Positions 1-5,173 of a stretch of 11,951 nt of DNA are shown in pieces. The notes under the pieces were generated by a model. It made no database searches and was not told the origin of the DNA. It was given only the letters and a program-made list of their open reading frames with translations. Position 1 is the stretch's first letter; every line of letters begins with the position of its first letter. The stretch spans positions 1 to 11,951 of the forward strand of contig JASHWA010000420.1 of assembly GCA_030044325.1 (NCBI GenBank), read 5' to 3'. This stretch comes from Bryobacteraceae bacterium. GTDB lineage: Bacteria > Acidobacteriota > Terriglobia > Bryobacterales > Bryobacteraceae. The position numbers and the translations under genes are program-made.

Positions 1-726
1 GAAAGATCCCTCCAGCCGCGCGAGAAGATTGTTGAAGGCGCGCGCCAAATGGTTCAGTTCGTCGTCAACATCCCGGAGCGGCAAGCGGTCATGCAAACGC
101 GCGGAAGTGATCTGCTCCGCGCGGCGAGCCATCTCCTGTACCGGCGCCAGGGCGCGTTGGGCGAGCCAAAATCCGGTCATGCCGGCGAGGAGCAGAATGA
201 CCGGTACGGCAAGCAGCGATGCCGCGCCTAATTCGTCCACGCGCGACCAGATCGGGATCTCGCTGTAGGCCAGCCGCATCAGGATTGGATGGCCATCGAG
301 GGTGTGACGGCGGCTCACCAGACGCACAGGGATTCCATCGGCGAGCCGGGCGGAGCGAGGAGAATATTTGGCCACGCCTTCATTCGGAATCGGAGGGCCG
401 CCGAGGGCCTGGTTTTGAAGACGCTCATTGCGATAGAGCACCTTTCCGCCGGGTGAAAGAACCTCCAGGAACCGTTCGAGAATTTGCTTCGATTCGGGAT
501 GGTTGTGATAATCCTCGCGCATGGCGAGATGGCCGCCCGCGTCGAAGTACAGAAGACCTTCCACCGTTTCGATGTCCTGTATGGCGTAGTGGTCCAGTTG
601 ATTGCGCATTTGGGCGAACATAAACAAGGCAGTCAATCCCCAGGAGAGCAGGAGCACACCGGCGAGCATCCCGACGTACCACAACGTCAGGCGCGTCCGA
701 AGATTCCTCCACTGGAATTTCAACAT
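1..726 (-). CDS. Two-component sensor histidine kinase, N-terminal part (runs off left edge)
   Basis: The 242 codons present encode the membrane sensor half of a histidine kinase. Transmembrane helix 1 spans about residues 13-37, a periplasmic domain spans about 38-163, helix 2 spans about 166-188, and a HAMP linker runs from about 187 to the edge. The HAMP carries the usual pattern: APVQEMARRAEQI, then RLP, then DDEL, then FNNLLARLE. This layout resembles heavy-metal or CusS-type kinases. The DHp and ATPase domains lie outside the window, so catalytic competence cannot be judged. The ATG at 726 gives a positively charged N-terminus just before helix 1 and has a purine-rich stretch upstream. 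The periplasmic domain contains several histidines (46, 66, 74, 76), but no ligand can be inferred. The likely partner is the response regulator at 1471-2166. Unusually, a plus-strand gene lies between them, and this gene has its own operator and promoter. Confidence 0.9.
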   Translation of the reverse strand, partial: MLKFQWRNLRTRLTLWYVGMLAGVLLLSWGLTALFMFAQMRNQLDHYAIQDIETVEGLLYFDAGGHLAMREDYHNHPESKQILERFLEVLSPGGKVLYRNERLQNQALGGPPIPNEGVAKYSPRSARLADGIPVRLVSRRHTLDGHPILMRLAYSEIPIWSRVDELGAASLLAVPVILLLAGMTGFWLAQRALAPVQEMARRAEQITSARLHDRLPLRDVDDELNHLARAFNNLLARLEGSF

Positions 727-742
727 CAGGCCCACTTCTCTT

Positions 743-748
743 CTTATA
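743..748 (-). promoter_or_regulatory. -10 element for the histidine kinase gene
   Basis: On the minus strand this reads TATAAG. It sits 23 bp from the outer edge of the operator at 772-831 and about 16 nt before the kinase ATG, so any leader would be only about ten nucleotides long. No recognisable -35 box is present, as expected for a promoter that needs an OmpR-family activator bound just upstream. Confidence 0.5.
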
Positions 749-770
749 GCGTTGGCGTCACCGGCGCGCA

Positions 771-831
771 AGTGAAGACGTCTGAAAATTACCTGACGAC
801 GGCGTTCAGAAAAACGTCAGGAAATCTTAAG
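771..831. promoter_or_regulatory. Predicted response-regulator operator between kinase and LVIVD genes
   Basis: Six half-sites are visible. GTGAAG (772), CTGAAA (782) and CTGACG (793) read in one direction. GTTCAG (ending 809), CGTCAG (ending 820) and CTTAAG (ending 831) read in the other. Spacing is 10-11 bp, about one helical turn, as expected for an OmpR/PhoB-family winged-helix regulator. The layout matches the operator at 2210-2272 within one base pair. It sits between two divergent genes, with -10-like hexamers 23 bp away on each side. The outermost half-sites are degenerate, so binding may be weaker than at the other copy. Confidence 0.7.
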
Positions 832-854
832 GCGCAAATCGCATTTTTCGATGC

Positions 855-860
855 TAGAAA
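855..860 (+). promoter_or_regulatory. -10 element for the LVIVD-protein gene
   Basis: TAGAAA is preceded by TGC, an extended -10 style context. It lies 23 bp from the operator edge at 831, the same distance as the kinase -10 on the other side. The predicted transcription start falls at about 866-867, right at the GTG start codon, which would make the mRNA leaderless or nearly so. Confidence 0.45.
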
Positions 861-866
861 CGAGGC

Positions 867-1451
867 GTGCCATATCGTTCCAGTTTGCTCATTCTGCTCG
901 GTGCCACGATCCTGGTGCCGTTGAGCGCGAAAAATAAGAAGCCCAAACCCCAACCGAAGGATGAAATTCAAGTTGTCGCGCACATTCCGTTGACCAACGG
1001 ACCGGTGAAGCGCTTCTTCAGCACTGAGCACTACAGCAGTTACTATGTGTACGCGGAACACGCGAACGGCGGAAACCTGACGCTAATCGATGTGAGCAAG
1101 ACTACGCAGCCCAAAGTGCTTGCTGAAGTTGCTTATGGGTCCGCACCCGATCAGGGCCTGAGCCTGGTGGCGGGCACCGCTGCGATGGTGACGAACGAGC
1201 CGGTCGCCGCGGCACCGCCCGCGCCGCACAGCGTTAAAATCATGGATTTTTCCGATCCAGTCAATCCCAAAGTCGCGCGCGAGTTTACTGGCGTCACGGC
1301 AATAAGCCGAGACGATCGCCGCGGGGTGATTTTCATCGCCAACGGGGAGGGGATCTGGATCTTGCAACAACATCTGGCGGAAGATCCACAAGTGGAAAAA
1401 GCTTATGCAAATCAGGTGATTTATGGCATGAGCATGTATCCGCGGAAATGA
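867..1451 (+). CDS. Secreted LVIVD-repeat (beta-propeller-like) protein
   Basis: This encodes a 194-residue protein with an N-terminal signal peptide (about residues 1-21, hydrophobic LLILLGATILVPLSA) followed by a lysine/proline-rich linker. Two LVIVD-type beta-propeller repeats are visible: LTLIDVSKTTQPK at 71-83 and VKIMDFSDPVNPK at 123-135. An Ala/Pro-rich stretch (about 113-120) separates them, and a third strand-rich segment, GVIFIANGEGIWIL, lies near 153-166. It should be periplasmic or surface-exposed. No enzymatic motif is visible and its role is unknown. The GTG at 867 is the first usable start, because an in-frame TAG lies at 855-857. There is no well-spaced Shine-Dalgarno, and the predicted transcript begins at this codon. 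It sits between a kinase and regulator that would normally be adjacent and shares their operator, so an accessory sensing role is possible but is inference. It is short for a full propeller. Confidence 0.75.
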   Translation: MPYRSSLLILLGATILVPLSAKNKKPKPQPKDEIQVVAHIPLTNGPVKRFFSTEHYSSYYVYAEHANGGNLTLIDVSKTTQPKVLAEVAYGSAPDQGLSLVAGTAAMVTNEPVAAAPPAPHSVKIMDFSDPVNPKVAREFTGVTAISRDDRRGVIFIANGEGIWILQQHLAEDPQVEKAYANQVIYGMSMYPRK

Positions 1452-1470
1452 TGCTGATGTACTCGCGATT

Positions 1471-2166
1471 TCAGCCCTGATCTCGATCCTGCTCCTGACG
1501 GACAACAAACCCAACGCCGCGCACTGTGTGAACTAATTTTTCGTCGAATGGATCGTCTACCTTGCGGCGCAGGCGGGCGACGTGCACGTCGATCACATTA
1601 TCGAGCGGCGTATGACGGCCCGCTTCTTTCCACACATCTCGCGTCAGCATCTCGCGCGATACGACCTGATCATGGTGACGCACCAGGTATTCGAGCAACT
1701 CGAACTCGCGCGCAGTCAGGTCGAGAATTTGCCCCCCACGCGTAACCGAGCGGCGGATCACGTCCAATTCAAGGTCGGCGATGCGCAGTTTTTCCGCGGC
1801 GTCATAGGTTGCGCGGCGCGAAAGAGCGCGGACGCGGGCCAATAATTCCGGAAACGCGAAGGGCTTGACAAGATAATCGTCGGCGCCGTTATCGAGACCG
1901 CGAACCCGGTCTTCGATCGCGTCGCGGGCGGTCAGCATAAGCACGGGTATGGTGAACCCAAGGCGGCGCATGTTCGCAAGAATCTCGAGGCCGCTTCTGC
2001 GCGGCAGCATCACGTCGAGGATCAACAGATCGAAGGACTCGGTCTGCGCGATATAAAAGCCTTCCTCACCGGTGTGCGCGAGGCTGACCTGATACTGTTC
2101 GGCTTCCAGGCCCTCCCGCAGTGCCTTGGCAAGCTTCAATTCGTCTTCGATCACCAGGATTCGCAC
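1471..2166 (-). CDS. OmpR/CusR-family two-component response regulator
   Basis: This 231-residue protein is the normal length for the family. The receiver domain (about 1-115) has the acidic pocket E7/D8, the phosphoacceptor D51 in LLILDVMLP, T79 in the LTA motif and K101 in the VKPF motif. The C-terminal winged-helix DNA-binding domain (about 128-224) ends with the typical RLRRKVDDP and VRGVGFVVR motifs. Overall it resembles regulators of metal or drug efflux such as CusR and CopR. The start is GTG at 2166. It is transcribed divergently from the RND efflux operon across the operator at 2210-2272, which it probably binds itself. It converges with the LVIVD gene, with only 19 bp between their stops. 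The proposed partner is the kinase at 1-726. The inducing signal cannot be read from the sequence. Confidence 0.95.
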   Translation of the reverse strand: MRILVIEDELKLAKALREGLEAEQYQVSLAHTGEEGFYIAQTESFDLLILDVMLPRRSGLEILANMRRLGFTIPVLMLTARDAIEDRVRGLDNGADDYLVKPFAFPELLARVRALSRRATYDAAEKLRIADLELDVIRRSVTRGGQILDLTAREFELLEYLVRHHDQVVSREMLTRDVWKEAGRHTPLDNVIDVHVARLRRKVDDPFDEKLVHTVRGVGFVVRQEQDRDQG

Positions 2167-2180
2167 GCGCCTATCTTAAA

Positions 2181-2186
2181 TTTATA
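2181..2186 (-). promoter_or_regulatory. -10 element for the response regulator gene
   Basis: On the minus strand this reads TATAAA. It lies about 24 bp from the outer half-site of the operator and about 14 nt before the GTG start. The expected -35 position (2204-2209) has no consensus. A run of seven G (minus strand, 2197-2203) lies in the -10/-35 spacer. Confidence 0.5.
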
Positions 2187-2209
2187 TGCCCACACGCCCC
2201 CCCTTGCAT

Positions 2210-2272
2210 ACTGAAGACTTTCTGAAGATTCTCTGACTGCGGGCGTCAGGAAAACTTCAGAAACTCTTCAGT
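2210..2272. promoter_or_regulatory. Predicted response-regulator operator between regulator and efflux operon
   Basis: This is a near-perfect inverted repeat. The arms at 2210-2237 and 2245-2272 match at 24 of 28 positions, with a 7-bp centre. Each arm holds three half-sites at exact 11-bp spacing: CTGAAG at 2211 and 2222 and CTGAC at 2233, mirrored by GTCAG (ending 2249) and CTTCAG (ending 2260 and 2271). One-turn spacing is typical of OmpR/PhoB-family binding sites. It lies in the divergent gap between the regulator gene and the efflux operon, directly upstream of both predicted promoters, so binding is likely to activate both. It is not a terminator: it has no GC-rich stem and no T-tract. 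Confidence 0.8.
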
Positions 2273-2294
2273 GGCATTCTGTGCGCTTCCCCGT

Positions 2295-2303
2295 TACTAT
2301 AAC
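2295..2303 (+). promoter_or_regulatory. -10 region for the efflux operon
   Basis: Two overlapping candidates are present. TACTAT (2295-2300) lies 23 bp from the operator edge, matching the offset at the other three promoters. TATAAC (2298-2303) is closer to consensus but 26 bp away. The -35 position (about 2272-2280) is non-consensus, consistent with activator dependence. Confidence 0.45.
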
Positions 2304-2307
2304 CACG

Positions 2308-2313
2308 AAAGGA
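2308..2313 (+). promoter_or_regulatory. Ribosome binding site deciding the start of the DUF190 gene
   Basis: AAAGGA sits 9 nt before the GTG at 2323 and supports that start. The earlier in-frame GTG at 2281 lies upstream of the predicted -10 and has no comparable site. Confidence 0.55.
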
Positions 2314-2322
2314 ATCGAGTGC

Positions 2323-2667
2323 GTGCTCACTACTGGTTCGGCGAAAAAAGTGACGATTCATTTGAACGAAGATACCAGTTCCCGGAGCGATTTTCTGAGC
2401 CGCGAGATTCTTTCGCTGCTGTTGAGCCGCGGCGTTGCGGGCGCCACCGTTCTACGCCCGGAAGCCGGCTTCGGCTCGCACCACAAGCTGCACACCCAGG
2501 AGGGCGGCATCGACACGGCGCAACACATGCCGCTGCGCATCGAGTTTATCGACACTACGCACAATGTCGAGATGCTGCTGCCGCTGTTAAACGAACTGCT
2601 GACGGATGGAATGATCGAAGCTCACGATACGGTTGTGCTGAAGGTGGCCGCTGGAATCGCGGGATGA
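2323..2667 (+). CDS. DUF190 family (PII-like) protein, first gene of the efflux operon
   Basis: This 114-residue cytoplasmic protein matches the DUF190 pattern: an N-terminal strand KKVTIHLNED (8-17), a helix, then GVAGATVLRPEAGFGSHHKLHT (about 37-58), the LRIEFID strand (71-77) and a helical MLLPLLNELL segment before a final VVLKV strand. DUF190 proteins have a PII-like ferredoxin fold. Their ligands are mostly uncharacterised, although some relatives are thought to bind nucleotides. The start is GTG at 2323, supported by AAAGGA; an upstream GTG at 2281 would precede the predicted promoter. The stop overlaps the ATG of the outer-membrane factor (ATGA), so the two are probably translationally coupled. 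Its position suggests it senses something and modulates pump assembly or activity, but this is inference. Histidines 53, 54 and 57 in the loop could bind metal; this is untested. Confidence 0.85.
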   Translation: MLTTGSAKKVTIHLNEDTSSRSDFLSREILSLLLSRGVAGATVLRPEAGFGSHHKLHTQEGGIDTAQHMPLRIEFIDTTHNVEMLLPLLNELLTDGMIEAHDTVVLKVAAGIAG

Positions 2668-3941
2668 ACGGGCGCGCCTTCATCGCCCTCGGTGTGCTGA
2701 GCACGGTGGCGCAGGCAAAAAATCCGGCGGTCGTATCTCTCGCCCAGGCGCAGGCGATCGCGATCACGAATCACCCGCGGATCGCCTCGGCGTCGCTCAA
2801 CGCGGAGGCCAGCCGTTCGGCGATCAAGGAAGCGCGCTCCGCTCTCTATCCGATGCTTTCCGGCAATGTGACCGGCGTCGGCGCGGAGCATGATTCGACG
2901 CTGTCCGCCGGAGCCGTCACGACTTCGAGCATTTACAGCCGCGCATCGTCCGGGATCGTGGCGAGCCAGCTCCTCTCCGACTTCGGCCGCACCCACAACC
3001 TGGAGCAAAGCGCGAAGCTGCGCAGCGCTTCCGAGGACCAAAATGTAACGAATACCCGAGCCGAAGTGCTGGTCGAAGTGAACCAGGCGTATTATCAGGC
3101 GCTGGCGGCCGAATCGGTCCTGAAAGCGGTTCAAGCCGCGCTCGATCTCCGCCGGCTGACATTGCGCCAAGTTACTGCGCTCGCCCAAAGCGCTCTTCGC
3201 TCGACCGTCGACGTAAGTTTCGCGCAGGTCAATTTATCGCAGGCCGAGCTCGATCTGTTTCGCGCGCAAAACGACTCACGCGCCGGCCATGCGCGTTTGT
3301 CCGCAGCCATGGGATACCAGCGCGACCAGCCGTTTTCGCTGGCCGACGAACCGCTTCCGTCTCCGCTCAATCCCGACGTCAACGCCTTGATTGCGGAAGC
3401 GCAGCGCGAACGTCCCGACCTGGCGACGCTGCGATTGAATCACGAGTCGCTCCTGCGCTACGCGGAAGCCGAAAAGGACCTGCGCAATCCGACTGTCAGC
3501 GCCGTGGCCGCCGCCGGCGTCGCGCCGTTTCACGACTCGCGGATTCAGGAGACGTACAGCGGCGCAGGCGTCAACATTAATATTCCAGTTCTGAACGGCG
3601 GGCTGTTCAAGGCGCGGCGCGAAGAAGCCGAATCGCGCGCCGCGGCCGCGGAAAAGGATGTCGAGGCGCTGTCGGTTCAAGTCGCGCGCGACGTGCAAAT
3701 CGCGTGGCTCAATGCGAATGATGCCTTTAAGCGTCTGGCTGTGACCGCACGCATGGTCGCGGAGGCCAAAGAAGCGCTGCGGCTGGCCCAGGCTCGCTAC
3801 GATAACGCGCTGGGCAGCATTGTCGAGCTCAGCCAGGCGCAATTAAATGAAACCAGCGCGGAGATTGCCGCGGCGTCTGCGAAATACGACTATCTCGACC
3901 GGCGCTCGGCGCTCGATTTTGCGATTGGCAGGCTGCGGTGA
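2664..3941 (+). CDS. TolC-family outer membrane efflux protein
   Basis: The 425-residue product is the outer-membrane channel of the tripartite pump. A signal peptide (about 1-18, ending AQA before KNP) precedes two outer membrane efflux protein (OEP) repeats. The first starts at VSLAQAQAIAITNHPRI (about 24-40) and the second lies in roughly the last 190 residues, ending with the typical LAQARYDNALGSIVELSQAQ. Long alanine-rich amphipathic helices match the alpha-barrel of TolC. The length is normal for the family. The ATG at 2664 overlaps the DUF190 stop (ATGA). A longer reading frame is open upstream from 2271, but that part lies entirely in the DUF190 gene, is Arg/His-rich and has no signal peptide, so I reject it. 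The end overlaps the next gene by GTGA. It should trimerise and dock with the membrane fusion protein encoded next. The substrate cannot be inferred. Confidence 0.93.
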   Translation: MNGRAFIALGVLSTVAQAKNPAVVSLAQAQAIAITNHPRIASASLNAEASRSAIKEARSALYPMLSGNVTGVGAEHDSTLSAGAVTTSSIYSRASSGIVASQLLSDFGRTHNLEQSAKLRSASEDQNVTNTRAEVLVEVNQAYYQALAAESVLKAVQAALDLRRLTLRQVTALAQSALRSTVDVSFAQVNLSQAELDLFRAQNDSRAGHARLSAAMGYQRDQPFSLADEPLPSPLNPDVNALIAEAQRERPDLATLRLNHESLLRYAEAEKDLRNPTVSAVAAAGVAPFHDSRIQETYSGAGVNINIPVLNGGLFKARREEAESRAAAAEKDVEALSVQVARDVQIAWLNANDAFKRLAVTARMVAEAKEALRLAQARYDNALGSIVELSQAQLNETSAEIAAASAKYDYLDRRSALDFAIGRLR

Positions 3942-5170
3942 GGAGCGGCCAAATATTGCGCTACGTTTCCGTTGCCGCGATGGTTTTCGCAATGGCCACG
4001 ATGTCGTCCTGCGCCCGCACTCACGCTGACGCAACGCAAGCGGTCGCTGAACTGCCGACCGTGGCTGTGGTCAGAGCGGCTCGCGCCAATCTCTCGAACG
4101 ATCTCGTGTTAACCGCCGAATTCGAGCCGTTTCAGGAGATCGACGTGATGGCTAAGGTTTCCGGCTACGTCCGCCAGATCAATGTCGATATCGGCGACCG
4201 CGTTCGCGAAGGACAGGCGATTGCGACGTTGGAGATCCCCGAAATGCAGGACGAGCTCGCGCGCGCCGCAGCAGCCATTGAAGAAGCGATTGCCGATCTG
4301 GCCACTGCGCGCGACGATCTCGATCGCGCCCAATCAGCCCACGACGCGGCGCACCTTTCCTATGCGCGCATCCTGAAAGTCTCGAGCAGCGAGCCTGGTC
4401 TGGTCCCACAGCAGCAGGTAGATGAGATTCATTCGCGCGATCTGGTGGCCGAGGCGCAGGTTTCAGCGGCGAAATCGCACATCTCGTCGTGCCAGCAACG
4501 TATACGCGTGGCGCAGGCTGAACAGGCGCGCTTGAAAACGATGTATCAATATGCCGCGATAACCGCGCCGTTCACGGGCGTCGTCACCAAGCGCTACGCC
4601 AACCTGGGTTCGCTGATCCAGGCAGGAACCAGCTCGCAGGCGATGCCGGTGGTGCGGCTTTCCCAAAACGGTCTTCTTCGTCTGGCATTGCCGGTTCCCG
4701 AATCGGCGGTTCCGCTGATTCATCTGGGCGAGCCGGTGGACGTGAAAGTCTCCGCGCTGAACCGAACGTTCCCCGGCCGGGTGGCGCGCTTTGCGGATCA
4801 ACTCGACCCCTCGACGCGCACGATGAAAACCGAGGTCGATGTTCCCAATCCGACGCTCGCCTTGGTACCCGGAATGTACGCCGAAGTGGACTTGATCACG
4901 GCGCAGAGGGATAACGTTCTTTCCGTGCCGGTGGAGGCTGTGGACGGCTCCGGCGACACCGCCCGTGTTTTCGTAGTGCGGCCTTCCGGCACGATCGAGA
5001 TTGTTGCCGTGCGCCTGGGTGTGGAGACCGCGCACAGTGTCGAGATTCGTTCCGGCGACTTGCGGGAGGGTGATGAGATCGTGGTCGGATCGCGCGCGGC
5101 GCTGAAGAACGGCGTCAAGGTGCAGCCGAAAACGATCACGCTGGCCGGAGATACTTTACCGAAGTCCTGA
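3938..5170 (+). CDS. RND efflux membrane fusion (periplasmic adaptor) lipoprotein
   Basis: This 410-residue HlyD/AcrA-type adaptor bridges the RND permease and the TolC-type channel. The N-terminus has a hydrophobic signal ending in MSSC, with Cys25 as the likely lipid-attachment residue, as in AcrA. A split lipoyl domain is visible at about 68-100 (VMAKVSGYVRQINVDIGDRVREG is its first half) and about 205-240 (ITAPFTGVVTKRYANLGSLI). Between them lies an alpha-helical hairpin of about 105-200. A beta-barrel domain (about 245-325, with DPSTRTMKTEVDVPNP) and a membrane-proximal domain follow. The start is GTG at 3938, overlapping the stop of the preceding gene (GTGA), with AGG five nucleotides upstream. 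No methionine- or histidine-rich metal-binding extension is seen, which argues mildly against a CusB-like metal pump. Confidence 0.95.
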   Translation: MRSGQILRYVSVAAMVFAMATMSSCARTHADATQAVAELPTVAVVRAARANLSNDLVLTAEFEPFQEIDVMAKVSGYVRQINVDIGDRVREGQAIATLEIPEMQDELARAAAAIEEAIADLATARDDLDRAQSAHDAAHLSYARILKVSSSEPGLVPQQQVDEIHSRDLVAEAQVSAAKSHISSCQQRIRVAQAEQARLKTMYQYAAITAPFTGVVTKRYANLGSLIQAGTSSQAMPVVRLSQNGLLRLALPVPESAVPLIHLGEPVDVKVSALNRTFPGRVARFADQLDPSTRTMKTEVDVPNPTLALVPGMYAEVDLITAQRDNVLSVPVEAVDGSGDTARVFVVRPSGTIEIVAVRLGVETAHSVEIRSGDLREGDEIVVGSRAALKNGVKVQPKTITLAGDTLPKS

Positions 5171-5173
5171 AAA

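Noticed and set aside
219..924. Plus-strand open frames at 219-623 and 484-924
   Set aside because: They lie opposite the kinase gene (the latter also runs through the operator) and show no domain-like sequence.
2210..2272. The inverted repeat as a transcription terminator
   Set aside because: It lies upstream of both divergent genes, has no GC-rich stem or T-tract, and its internal 11-bp periodicity fits an operator.
2271..2663. N-terminal extension of the TolC-type protein (open frame from 2271)
   Set aside because: It overlaps the DUF190 gene, is Arg/His-rich, and would bury the clear signal peptide that starts at 2664.
2622..3188. 188-codon antisense open frame, and similar ones at 3276-3842 and 4463-5035
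   Set aside because: All are shadows of the clearly coding efflux genes and have no recognisable protein pattern.
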